Both the position numbers and the translations under genes were made by a program. DNA of 64,000 nucleotides from Gordonia sp. SID5947 (GTDB lineage: Bacteria > Actinomycetota > Actinomycetes > Mycobacteriales > Mycobacteriaceae). The stretch is taken from assembly GCF_009862785.1 (NCBI RefSeq), contig NZ_WWHU01000001.1:4154001-4218000 (forward strand). The letters are read 5' to 3'. The first letter of the stretch is position 1; each line of letters starts with the position of its first letter. Under the pieces are notes generated by a model, which was not told the origin of the DNA, ran no database searches, and saw only the letters and a list, made by a program, of their open reading frames with translations. Shown here one piece after another: positions 8,941-17,629 of this stretch.

Positions 8941-9645
8941 TCACCCGAAGATCGGCGGAAGGCAGAACAGGACCACCGCACCCCACACGACGTGGGTGCA
9001 GATCGGTGCCAGGACGCCATCGGTGGATCGTCGTAGCACCGCACACGTGGCGCCCAGGATGATCGCGGCGAATCCGAGCATCGGGTTGCCACTGGCGAGG
9101 GTGGCGAGGGTGTACAACACCGTCGACACCAGCACCGGATGACGGTTCTGCGCGGCCGAATACACGCCACCACGGAAGAACAGTTCCTCGGCCATTCCGT
9201 TTCCGAGCGTGATCACGGTGACCGCGACGATACTTCCGCGGTCACCGAGGTCGAGGACCTGTGTGACGAGGTCCGCGAGTACCGGGATCTCCCGGGTGAT
9301 CAGCGCCCCGACGACGAAGGCCGCGCCGACGAGCAGTCCGGTGAGGGTGCCGAGCACGGCGGCATCGCCTGCCGACGTCCCGCCGCGGTAGCCGAAACGC
9401 CCGAGACGGATGGGGCCCGAGAGAATCCCGCCGACGATCCAGACCGCCGCGAGCGCGATCGTGAGCGGATAAAACGACGCGTCGCCCGGATCGGACGAGA
9501 GTGAGACGCCCAGGACCACCGCACCCAGGACGAGGAAGATCGCCACCACTCGCCGTCTCCGGGTCAGGGTGGCCGGATCGTCGAGTCGGGTGGCCGGTGC
9601 CGGGGCGGTGAGCCGGCGTCTGAGGTCGTCGAAAGTGGCAGTCAT
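8941..9645 (-). CDS. CPBP family intramembrane metalloprotease
   Basis: 234 residues starting MTATFDDLRRRL at ATG 9645; the frame is open well beyond this, but there it only shadows the neighbouring gene. Several membrane segments are visible (VAIFLVLGAVVLGVSL, FYPLTIALAAVWIVGGIL and others). The signature EELFFRG puts the glutamates at 153-154 and the Arg at 158, and HVVWGAVVLF carries a later His, as in Rce1/CPBP proteases. ATGA overlap with the upstream gene indicates co-translation. Confidence 0.88.
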   Translation of the reverse strand: MTATFDDLRRRLTAPAPATRLDDPATLTRRRRVVAIFLVLGAVVLGVSLSSDPGDASFYPLTIALAAVWIVGGILSGPIRLGRFGYRGGTSAGDAAVLGTLTGLLVGAAFVVGALITREIPVLADLVTQVLDLGDRGSIVAVTVITLGNGMAEELFFRGGVYSAAQNRHPVLVSTVLYTLATLASGNPMLGFAAIILGATCAVLRRSTDGVLAPICTHVVWGAVVLFCLPPIFG

Positions 9646-10730
9646 CCTGACAGCAGGGATACCACGCCTCGCACTCGTCGCGCCGTGAAGCCCACCACGG
9701 AACCGATCCCGCCGGTGATCGCGCGCCGAATCCGCATCAGGTCGCCGCCGGCCCATCCGGGGTCGGTGTCGGCCAGGTGATGCGGGTCGGCCAGGGCGCA
9801 CACGGGTCGCGGCGACGTGGTGTGGACCGCTGATTCGATGGCCTCCCGCATCGGCGTCAACCCGTTCGGCGGTTCGGGGACCAGTTCGCGGATGGCGTGT
9901 TCGGTCGCGGTCATCGGCTGGCTGAGCGAAGCCACGAGGTCTGCGGTGAGCGAGCTCGGCACCGGCACGACCATTCCGGTCACACGACCGGCGAGGTGAG
10001 AGTTCACGAAGGGCACCGGTAGTCGGAGACGCGGTTGCCGGATGGCGCGGATGTACTCCGACAGCACCGACTCGTACCGTGTGCCGACGTCGGGCCCGGC
10101 GATGTCGTAGGTACCCGCGGGGAAGGCGGGGTCGATGACCGCGACGAGGTAGTGGATGACGTCGCGGACCGAGATCGGGTCCATCGGATTGTCGACCCAG
10201 CTCGGTTGCGGGATCACCGCGAGCCGGTCGGCCACATATCGGATGATCTCGAAGGACGTGGAGCCCGCACCCAGGATCACCGCGGCCCGCAGCCACACCA
10301 GATCGGGGCCGTCCGGTAGGTCGAGGGCCGCGCCGACCTCGGCGCGACTGCGCAGGTGCTTGGACAGTTCGTCGTGGTCGCAGTCGGGTACGAAGCCGCC
10401 CAGGTAGACGATCCGGCGCACGTCTGCTGCGCGTGCGGCGACCGCGACGTTGTGGGCGGCGCGGGTGTCGGCATCGTCGAAGTCCTGCTGACCGATGCCG
10501 TGCACGAGGAAGTAGAGCGCGTCGACGTCGCCCGCGCCGGTCACCGCATCGTGTGCGGATGTGCTGTCGTCGGCGTCCATGGCGATCGCCGTGACCCGGT
10601 CATACCAACCGAAACGTCGCAGTGATTCCGGTCGGCGGCTGGTCACCACGACATCGTCACCACGCTCGACGAGCGCGCAGACCAGGCGGGAGCCGACATA
10701 TCCGGTGGCACCGGTGACCAGCACTCTCAT
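9642..10730 (-). CDS. NAD(P)-binding/epimerase-like protein
   Basis: 362 residues from ATG 10730; MRVLVTGATGYVGSRL is the Rossmann start, so the frame upstream of it is not coding. GTYDIAGPD and a long C-terminal part resemble NmrA/atypical SDR proteins of the YbjT type that often lack the catalytic YxxxK. A reductase or a redox/NADP sensor are both possible. It shares a transcript with the CPBP protease. Confidence 0.8.
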   Translation of the reverse strand: MRVLVTGATGYVGSRLVCALVERGDDVVVTSRRPESLRRFGWYDRVTAIAMDADDSTSAHDAVTGAGDVDALYFLVHGIGQQDFDDADTRAAHNVAVAARAADVRRIVYLGGFVPDCDHDELSKHLRSRAEVGAALDLPDGPDLVWLRAAVILGAGSTSFEIIRYVADRLAVIPQPSWVDNPMDPISVRDVIHYLVAVIDPAFPAGTYDIAGPDVGTRYESVLSEYIRAIRQPRLRLPVPFVNSHLAGRVTGMVVPVPSSLTADLVASLSQPMTATEHAIRELVPEPPNGLTPMREAIESAVHTTSPRPVCALADPHHLADTDPGWAGGDLMRIRRAITGGIGSVVGFTARRVRGVVSLLSG

Positions 10731-10841
10731 CGGTCGGTCCGGGAGCGGTGGGGTCGGAGCGAAGTCATACCTCGACGCTAGGTGTGACGCGCCGGCCCGT
10801 GCCGTTCCGGGGCACGCGGTGCAACGCAATCGGGACGTCGG

Positions 10842-13238
10842 TCACGGTCGGGTCACGGCGCTCGCCGGCCGCGGTGGAGCCGGCCTCTCCAGCCGCAGCT
10901 TCGACGCGGTGACACCGAGCAGGACCGTCGCGGTCAACAGCAGGGCGCTGTAGCCCAGCACGAGCGTCATGATGGAGGGCTCCCACAGCTGTGCGCCCGC
11001 GGTCTGCGGGGCCAGCGGAGAGATCGTGTTCAGGTCGACAGATGCCGCCGACACGGCGTACCCCCAATACGACGGGAACAGCCAGGAGAGTTGTTGGAGG
11101 CCCGGGGTGGTGAGCCGGAACAGGCCGCCGCAGAACACCAGCTGGGAGATGACGACGATGACCATCGGCGGCATCGTCTGCTCGGTGGAACGAACCGTTG
11201 CCGAGATCGTCAGTCCGACCAGCGTGCTGACGCAGGCCAGCGCGGCGACAGCGCAGAACAGTTCGAACGGCGCCGGGCCGATGACGCCGCCGGCCGGCAC
11301 ACCTTTGCCGACGTAGGTGATGGCGACCATCACGAAGGTCTGGATGATCGCCGCGGCACCGAACACGATGACCTTCGCCGACAGATACGCGCCGGGTTGC
11401 AGCCCGACGGCACGTTCACGTTCGTAGATGTCGCGTTCGGCGACCAGGTCGCGCACGGTCAGCGCGGTACCCATGAAGGTGGCCCCGACCGTGAGGATCA
11501 CCAGGACCTGTAGAGCTTCGCCCGCGGTGTCGGGCGCGCGATTGACCGCGAAACCCTCCGAGCCGGGGATGACCAGCGTCAACAGGCCGAGCACGATCGG
11601 CATCACCACGAGGAAGACGAGATAGCCGGTGTCGGCCAGGATCAGGCGGATCTGTCTGCGCGCGATGGTGTCGGCCTGCCGGAGCGCGCTGCCCCGTGGT
11701 GCTGCCGCGGCCGGGCCGGGCGGTCGTGGCGCCATCGGTGGCGAAGGCTGCCGGGTACGCCGATGACGTTCGTGCGCCGTGTCGGGGTGGGCGGCGACAA
11801 ACGCGAAGATCTCGGCCCAGTCGTCGGTGCCCATCGCGGAGACCACCTCGGCGGGCGCCCCGACAAACGCGGTCTGGCCGCCGGGCGCGAGGAGCAGGAC
11901 CTGATCGCACATCGACAGGTAGGTCAGCGAATGCGTGACGACGACGACCACACGTCCGGCGTCGGCAAGACGTCGCAGAGTGGCCATGACCTGCCGGTCG
12001 AGTGCGGGGTCCAGGCCGGACGTGGGCTCGTCGAGGATCAGCAGCGACGGACCGGTCAGCAACTCCATCGCCACCGAGGCTCGCTTGCGTTGTCCACCGG
12101 AGAGCTTGTCGACCCGGGTGTCCAGATGCTCGAGCAGTTGCAGTTCGCCGAGTACTCCGCCGATCACCGTGTCCCGGTCGTCGGCCGAGAGATCCGGTGG
12201 GAGCCGTAGTTCCGCGGCGTACCGCAGGGCCTGTCGCAGCGTGAGCTTGTGGTGCAACACATCTTGCTGGGGCACCATGCCGATCCGGGTGCGCAGGGCG
12301 TCGTAGTCGGCATGGACGTCGCGACCCTCGAAGGTCACCTGGCCGCCGGTGGGCATCTGGAGTCCGGCCGCGACCTTCGACACCGTCGATTTGCCCGCGC
12401 CGGACGGTCCGATCACCGCCGTCAACGTGCCCGGCGCCGCGCTGAACTCGACGTCGCGCAGCAACTGTTTGTCGCCGTCGACGATCAACCCCACGCCGTG
12501 CAGCTGCAGCCCGTCGTCGACGGCGCCGTGCGCACGACCGCGGATCAGCGCGCGTCCCGACACCAGGAAGTCGCTGTTGCCGACGGTCACGGCGTCACCG
12601 TCGTGCAGCACCGAACGGTCGACGCGATGCCCGTTGACGTGCGTGCCGTTGATGCTCCCGAGATCCTCGATCCGGATCTCGGTGCCGGTGGTGATGCGTG
12701 CGTGCCGTCGAGAGGCGAGCATGTCGTCGACGACGAGGTCGTTGTCGGGGCTCCTCCCGATGGTGCACACGCCGTCACGCAGTGAGAGGACGGCGCCGCC
12801 GTCGGCATTCTGGCGCATGGGCCGCAGATGCGGTGCTCCTCGCAGCCGGCGAGGCATCGGCGACGCCACCCCCCACGTCGGGTGCCCGCCGCCGAACGGG
12901 TTTCCGTCGCGCTCCGCGGTGGCGAGGCGGTCGTCGGCGAGCGCCACCACCAGGACAGGTCCCCGTCCCGGACTGCCCAGGTGGACCTGGACCACACCGG
13001 TGACCGTCAGTTCGGTGACGGGCCGGCCGGCCGCGAACATCGCGGCCTCCGCATCGGCTGCGGTGAGCAACCACGCATGGCCACGCCAGTCGATGTGCAG
13101 GTGATGGTCGGCCACCAGCGGATGATCGACCACGATGTCGTTGTCGGCGTGGCGGCCCACGGTGAGGTGCGGCGCGGAGCCGAGGGTATGGAGGTTTCCG
13201 TCCACGCAAACGCTGCCGGGGGTCATCACGTTGGTCAC
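10842..13238 (-). CDS. FHA-domain ABC exporter, fused ATPase and permease (Rv1747-like)
   Basis: 798 residues. Order: first FHA domain (about 20-85), second FHA (about 150-235, with IGRSPDND, ASRRHARI and GSINGTHVNG intact), ABC ATPase (Walker A GPSGAGKS at about 276-283, signature LSGGQRKR, Walker B LLILDEPTSGLDP), then an ABC-2 type membrane domain from about 540. This matches M. tuberculosis Rv1747, an envelope exporter whose FHA domains bind threonine-phosphorylated partners from PknF. In the first FHA the usual Ser before the conserved His is absent (LVADHHLHI), so phosphothreonine binding there is doubtful. No kinase gene lies next to it here. Confidence 0.92.
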   Translation of the reverse strand: MTNVMTPGSVCVDGNLHTLGSAPHLTVGRHADNDIVVDHPLVADHHLHIDWRGHAWLLTAADAEAAMFAAGRPVTELTVTGVVQVHLGSPGRGPVLVVALADDRLATAERDGNPFGGGHPTWGVASPMPRRLRGAPHLRPMRQNADGGAVLSLRDGVCTIGRSPDNDLVVDDMLASRRHARITTGTEIRIEDLGSINGTHVNGHRVDRSVLHDGDAVTVGNSDFLVSGRALIRGRAHGAVDDGLQLHGVGLIVDGDKQLLRDVEFSAAPGTLTAVIGPSGAGKSTVSKVAAGLQMPTGGQVTFEGRDVHADYDALRTRIGMVPQQDVLHHKLTLRQALRYAAELRLPPDLSADDRDTVIGGVLGELQLLEHLDTRVDKLSGGQRKRASVAMELLTGPSLLILDEPTSGLDPALDRQVMATLRRLADAGRVVVVVTHSLTYLSMCDQVLLLAPGGQTAFVGAPAEVVSAMGTDDWAEIFAFVAAHPDTAHERHRRTRQPSPPMAPRPPGPAAAAPRGSALRQADTIARRQIRLILADTGYLVFLVVMPIVLGLLTLVIPGSEGFAVNRAPDTAGEALQVLVILTVGATFMGTALTVRDLVAERDIYERERAVGLQPGAYLSAKVIVFGAAAIIQTFVMVAITYVGKGVPAGGVIGPAPFELFCAVAALACVSTLVGLTISATVRSTEQTMPPMVIVVISQLVFCGGLFRLTTPGLQQLSWLFPSYWGYAVSAASVDLNTISPLAPQTAGAQLWEPSIMTLVLGYSALLLTATVLLGVTASKLRLERPAPPRPASAVTRP

Positions 13239-13286
13239 GGTCCGTTTCCGTTCTCGCCGAGGAGGTTCGGTGATCGTGGTGAAACG

Positions 13287-13326
13287 CCGCCGGGGGCGGC
13301 GACACGGAGGTCGCCGCCCCCGGCGG
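13287..13326 (-). terminator. GC-rich hairpin terminator
   Basis: A perfect 17-bp stem (arms 13287-13303 and 13310-13326, 6-nt loop) sits just past the stop of the acidic repeat gene and before the FHA-ABC gene. There is no U-run, but the position suits the end of the IniA-like operon transcript. Confidence 0.65.
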
Positions 13327-13340
13327 GAGGGGAGTCGAGA

Positions 13341-14141
13341 TCAGATCACGTCGGGCATGTCGTGCGCGTCGTCCGAGCCGTGATCGTCGTAGCCGCCGGC
13401 ATCGGTGTCGGGAACCGACGGTTCGTCCTCGGGCAACGACGGGTCGTCGTCCGGGGCGGCGGAATCGGCGGGACCGCCGTTGATGTGACCCATGGTGTCG
13501 GCCTGACCGTCACCGTCGGTGTCGCGGAGCACCGTGTCGGCCTTGCCGTCGTTGTCCACATCGAGGACGGTCGCGTCGAACCCGCCGTCGTGGTCGGTAT
13601 CGACGAGCTGGACGTCGGGGGTGCCGTCGCCGTCGACGTCGATGGTCGAGCTGGTGACCTGACCGTTCTCCACGACGTCGACCTGGCGGATCTGTCCGTC
13701 CGCGTCGACCTTCGCGAGGGTGTCGGCCTTCCCGTCGTCGTCGGAGTCGACCTCGACGATGGTGCTGCCGTCGGCACCGGCGTGGACCAGCGTCTCGAAG
13801 GTGCCGTTGCCGTCGGTGTCGGCCTCCACCAGCATGACGTTGCCCTGGTCGTCGAGGTAGGCGTTGACGTCGGTCCCGGATGCGTCGGTGGCGTGCACCA
13901 CGTCGGGGCGGCCGTCGCCGTCGGTGTCGACCGCCGACTTGACCTCGGCGCCGCCGGTGGGTGCATCGTCGGTGGTCCGATCAGTCGGGTCGGCCGGCTC
14001 GGCCGGAGTCGCCGGGGCGGTCGCGGCGCTCGAACCGGCAGCGCTCGAGTTCTCCGGCGCCGACGGATCGTAGGGTGCGTCGGGGCTGATCGAGGGGTTC
14101 GCGGGGACGGTCGGGTTGCTGGTCTGCGTGCTGTCGGACAT
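13341..14141 (-). CDS. Acidic DxDxDG-repeat (calcium-loop-like) protein
   Basis: 266 residues, very acidic. After a Pro/Ser/Ala-rich first 70 residues come about seven loops of the type DTDGDGRPDV, DTDGNGTFET, DSDDDGKADT, DVDGDGTPDV, DTDHDGGFDA, DVDNDGKADT and DTDGDGQADT, spaced by beta-like stretches. Such loops bind Ca2+ in EF-hand-like and thrombospondin-type repeats. No signal peptide is visible. AGGAAGG precedes ATG 14141. It is the last gene of the IniA/IniC/Hsp70 operon. Function unknown. Confidence 0.8.
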   Translation of the reverse strand: MSDSTQTSNPTVPANPSISPDAPYDPSAPENSSAAGSSAATAPATPAEPADPTDRTTDDAPTGGAEVKSAVDTDGDGRPDVVHATDASGTDVNAYLDDQGNVMLVEADTDGNGTFETLVHAGADGSTIVEVDSDDDGKADTLAKVDADGQIRQVDVVENGQVTSSTIDVDGDGTPDVQLVDTDHDGGFDATVLDVDNDGKADTVLRDTDGDGQADTMGHINGGPADSAAPDDDPSLPEDEPSVPDTDAGGYDDHGSDDAHDMPDVI

Positions 14142-14229
14142 GGGGTCCGCCTTCCTGTGTTCGGTGAACCAAGCTGTTGTGTTGTTGTCGGGGATTGGAT
14201 GCAGCGATCCGACCGGAATGTTCCCGCCG

Positions 14230-16116
14230 TCAGGAAATCAATCCGGAACGGGTGAGAAACGTCTTGCCGTCCTCTACGGAACCGAGCCCGAAGACGGTGA
14301 CCACCAGGTCCGACGCAGTGCTCGCGAAGTCGATGTTGTACGAGTCGGAGACACTCGACGCCAGCTTGATGTCCGCAGCCGAGAGACGGTTGTCGTCCTC
14401 GACGAGGGTGCCCTTGCCCTGGCTGTAGGTGCCGTTGCGGATGCCGACGATCTTGGCCTTCGCCTCGCTCTCGTCGACCTCGAACAACATGAAGTACGAG
14501 CCGGCGTCGGACCGCTTGAGGTCTGCCAATGCACCGTCGTCGGAGAAGTTGCACTGCATCTTGAGCGCGTCGTTCCGGGAGAATCCGACCTTGATGCAGT
14601 TGGTGGTGGCGTCCTTCAGCGGCGCGGGCAGGGTCGACATCAGTTGTGCTTCGTCGGTGACGATCATGCCCCCGTCCTTGCCGACCTCCCCGGTCGCCGC
14701 CACGCTGCTCTCCCCGGCCGCGGTCGCGGGATCGGGCGTGCCGTCGTCGCGCGACATCAGCGCGACGGTCCCGGCGCCGATGCCGACGACGGCGACGACC
14801 GCCACCGCGATGGCACCGATACGCCCCCATCGCCGCGGAGTGCCTGCGGTCGGGTTCGGGGCGGTGAACTCCGGGGCCACGTGCGGTTGCCGCCCATACG
14901 GTTGCCCACCCGCAGGTGTACGGGGGCCCGCTGATTGTCCGGCGGCCGATGGGCCCTGGCCATGCCACGACGGCATGAGGTCGCCCGCACCCGGGACGAC
15001 CACACCGCGCTCGTTGGTGGCGGGCGCTGCCTCAGCCAGGGCGGTGACCAGTGCACCTTGGGCGACAACCGTTTTCGGGTCGTCGAGGGTGGCGACCGGG
15101 CCGAGCTCGCCGAGTCGTTGCTGGACCAGTGGAATCCGCGACGACCCCCCGGTCAGGTACAGCGCGGTGAGTTGTTCCGGATGGGTGATCCCGGCGTCGA
15201 GCAATGTCGCCCTGGTGAGCTGCATGGCCTGGTCCACCGCCGGGGCGATGAGTTCGTCGAACTCGTCGCGGGTGATCTGCAGGGTCTGTCGGCCGGTGGG
15301 GGCGGGCACGGTGATGGTCGCGGACGGCGCCTCCGACAACAGTTCCTTGGCTCGCCGGATCGAGTCCTGCAGGCTCTGCACCACGTCGAGGGGAGCCTGC
15401 CGCCGCAGATAGGTGACCAGGTTCGGGTCGCGGTCCTCGAGTCGCTGTTCGACCCATCGCTGGACGAGGGCGTCGAGGTTCTTGCCGCCCAGCCCGTTGT
15501 TGCCGCGTGCGGCCACCACCGAGAACGCGTTCTCGTCGGTGACTGTCAGGACGGCGATGTCCAGTGTGCCGCCGCCGAAGTCGAATACGGCGATCCGGGC
15601 GCCGGGTTGCATCGCATGGGAACGCGAATAGTGTGCCGCCGCGGCGCGGGGCTCGGAGATGGTGGTGACGCGCGCGGGATCGATCCCCGCCTGGGCGGCG
15701 CCGTCGATGAGCACGCGAATCTGTTGCTGCGCCCACGCCTCCGGATGGGTGATCACCACTTGAGCCGGGGGCAACCCGGCATGGGCGGCCTTGCCCCGCT
15801 GCACGATCGCGCCCACCACCGCCGCGACGAGTACGTACGTCGGAAAGGTGTACCCGTTGACGGTGCACATCGGCCCGCCGCCGATCAGCCGCTTCGGTGA
15901 CGCCACGAACCCGGCCGGATTCTGCTGGGCCCGATCGAGCGCGGCGTCGCCGACCGTGATGTGGTCGGGGGCGCCCACATAGACCGCGGACGGCATGAGA
16001 TTGCTGGTGTGGGTCAGCGACAGCGTCTCGATCCCGCCACTGGTCGCACCCGAGTGTGCGGCAGCGGAATTGGAGGTGCCGAAGTCGATCGCCAGGGTCC
16101 ATGCGGTGGGTGACAT
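14230..16116 (-). CDS. Hsp70-family protein with transmembrane anchor and extracytoplasmic domain
   Basis: 628 residues. The N-terminal ATPase is DnaK-like: LAIDFGTSNSAAAH (phosphate 1), VFDFGGGTLDIAVL (phosphate 2) and ALYLTGGSSRIPLV (adenosine). The canonical peptide-binding domain is missing. Instead a Pro/Gly-rich linker leads to a single membrane helix at about 432-454 (IGAIAVAVVAVVGIGAGTV) and a roughly 170-residue outer domain with two Cys (CIKVGF, QCNF). So the ATPase is cytoplasmic and the sensor-like domain outside. It follows the IniC-like gene by 76 nt and should act with the dynamin-like pair. Confidence 0.88.
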   Translation of the reverse strand: MSPTAWTLAIDFGTSNSAAAHSGATSGGIETLSLTHTSNLMPSAVYVGAPDHITVGDAALDRAQQNPAGFVASPKRLIGGGPMCTVNGYTFPTYVLVAAVVGAIVQRGKAAHAGLPPAQVVITHPEAWAQQQIRVLIDGAAQAGIDPARVTTISEPRAAAAHYSRSHAMQPGARIAVFDFGGGTLDIAVLTVTDENAFSVVAARGNNGLGGKNLDALVQRWVEQRLEDRDPNLVTYLRRQAPLDVVQSLQDSIRRAKELLSEAPSATITVPAPTGRQTLQITRDEFDELIAPAVDQAMQLTRATLLDAGITHPEQLTALYLTGGSSRIPLVQQRLGELGPVATLDDPKTVVAQGALVTALAEAAPATNERGVVVPGAGDLMPSWHGQGPSAAGQSAGPRTPAGGQPYGRQPHVAPEFTAPNPTAGTPRRWGRIGAIAVAVVAVVGIGAGTVALMSRDDGTPDPATAAGESSVAATGEVGKDGGMIVTDEAQLMSTLPAPLKDATTNCIKVGFSRNDALKMQCNFSDDGALADLKRSDAGSYFMLFEVDESEAKAKIVGIRNGTYSQGKGTLVEDDNRLSAADIKLASSVSDSYNIDFASTASDLVVTVFGLGSVEDGKTFLTRSGLIS

Positions 16117-16135
16117 GTGTGAAGTGTCCTGTGTT

Positions 16136-16186
16136 CTCTGCGGTGTCGGGTTCTCTGCGGTGTCGGGGTTCGGGGCGGTGTCGGAT
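16136..16186 (-). repeat. Short direct repeats between the IniC-like and Hsp70 genes
   Basis: On the + strand the segment GCGGTGTCGG occurs three times in about 50 nt, between the IniC-like stop and the Hsp70 start. It may be replication slippage; no function is evident. Confidence 0.5.
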
Positions 16187-16192
16187 GGCCGG

Positions 16193-17629
16193 TCATCTGG
16201 TGCTCAACGGCGTGTAGGTGCGTATCAGGGTGACGATCGCGGCATCCTCGGCCGCCGAACTCGTCGCCAGGGACCGTTGCTGCGCCATCGCGAGTCGTCG
16301 CTGCGCTTCGGCGGACACCGCGTGTGCGGGAGCCTGGTCGGGTAGTCCGACCCGACCGGCCGGCGACGTGGCGACCAGGATGGTGTGCAGTTCCTCGGTG
16401 ACCACGGCGCGGGGGTCGGTTCGCAGCATGCGCTGATAATCCTCGAGTACCGACACCAGATGCAGTGCGGGAGAGGACCGCAGGCTCATGGTCAGCGATC
16501 GGATGTGGTCGCGCGCGGGATGGGTGAACGCGAGTTGGTCGAGGCGGGCGAGGATGCGGTGGGCGCGATGCAGTACCGCGAACCGCGCAGTTGATTCGTT
16601 CAGCACGTGATGCAGTCCGGCGATGCCCGACCGCTCGCTGAGCCATGCGTTGAGTGCGGTCGCCCCACGTGCGGCGATCGCGCGTCCGTTGAGAATTCCG
16701 TACTCACCGAGGAGTGCGAGCAGGTGTTCGCGCATCGGCACCGGCAGGATGTTGTCGGCGTCGTCGTTGTCGAAGGCGCGCACCACATCCAGCGGTGCCA
16801 TGCCCTGCAGCCGCGCCAGCGCGCCGGCCGACTGCTCGGTGAGCATCCCCGTGTGACTGGTCTGAGCCATCAGGCCGGAGATCGGTACCACTGCACTCAC
16901 CGTGTCGGACAACTGCTCTGCCATCCGTTCGGCGTGACGGGCGGCGTGGGCGAGCGGGTCGACCCGGCCCAGCGCGCCCTCGCCGAACGAGTCCGCCCGC
17001 GACAGCACGCCCAGCATGTTGAGCGGCGTGAACGGCAGGCGCGCCAGGAAGTCGATCTCGTCGGATCGGGGTGCGGCGTCGAAGAGGAACACCGCGGCGT
17101 CGGCGTCGATCGATGCGGTGCGGGTCTGTTCGAAACCGTCGATCATCACCCGCCGGGTGGCCGAATCGTTGGCCACCGTCAGGGTCGACAGGCCGGGTGT
17201 GTCGATGAGCGTCAGCCGGCGTAGCGCCGCCGACGGCAGCCACCTGTCGACGAACGCGATGTCGGGGGTCTCCAATGGCAGCCGGATGGCATGGTCGCGG
17301 TGGACCGCGACCGGATGTCGATGGCCGTCCATCCCGACCACCTCGGCCCGCGACGGCGAGCCGTCTTGGTAGACAGTGACCACATTGGTCGCCTCCAAGG
17401 CCGCGGTCTCGGCGACCGGCGCACCGATCAACGCGTTCACCAGGGTCGACTTGCCTGCCTTGAGCCGCCCGACGATGACGACCCGTGGCGGCGACCAGAG
17501 AATGGTCCCGATCGCGTTCGCGTGCGCGGCGAGATCGCCACCGAGCGCGGCCAATTGGTGCAAACCGCGGTCGAGGGCCACGTGTACGGGATCGGTGTCC
17601 GGCCGGATGCCCGGGGTCGGGGCGTTCAC
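16193..17629 (-). CDS. IniC-like dynamin family GTPase
   Basis: 478 residues. P-loop GRLKAGKS at 54-61; G3 motif LIDTPGLSTL near 138; a G4-like element falls in the LGVLSRADSF segment. Length and order match mycobacterial IniC, the shorter partner of IniA in the isoniazid-inducible iniBAC operon, where the proteins remodel membrane under envelope stress. The GTG start overlaps the stop of the IniA-like gene (GTGA). No glycine-rich iniB gene is seen beside it. Confidence 0.85.
   Translation of the reverse strand: MNAPTPGIRPDTDPVHVALDRGLHQLAALGGDLAAHANAIGTILWSPPRVVIVGRLKAGKSTLVNALIGAPVAETAALEATNVVTVYQDGSPSRAEVVGMDGHRHPVAVHRDHAIRLPLETPDIAFVDRWLPSAALRRLTLIDTPGLSTLTVANDSATRRVMIDGFEQTRTASIDADAAVFLFDAAPRSDEIDFLARLPFTPLNMLGVLSRADSFGEGALGRVDPLAHAARHAERMAEQLSDTVSAVVPISGLMAQTSHTGMLTEQSAGALARLQGMAPLDVVRAFDNDDADNILPVPMREHLLALLGEYGILNGRAIAARGATALNAWLSERSGIAGLHHVLNESTARFAVLHRAHRILARLDQLAFTHPARDHIRSLTMSLRSSPALHLVSVLEDYQRMLRTDPRAVVTEELHTILVATSPAGRVGLPDQAPAHAVSAEAQRRLAMAQQRSLATSSAAEDAAIVTLIRTYTPLSTR

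Noticed and set aside
12828..14255. 475-codon plus-strand frame across the FHA-ABC and acidic repeat genes
   Set aside because: Val/Gly/Asp-repeats come from reading the DxDxDG codons backwards; it spans two real genes and a terminator.
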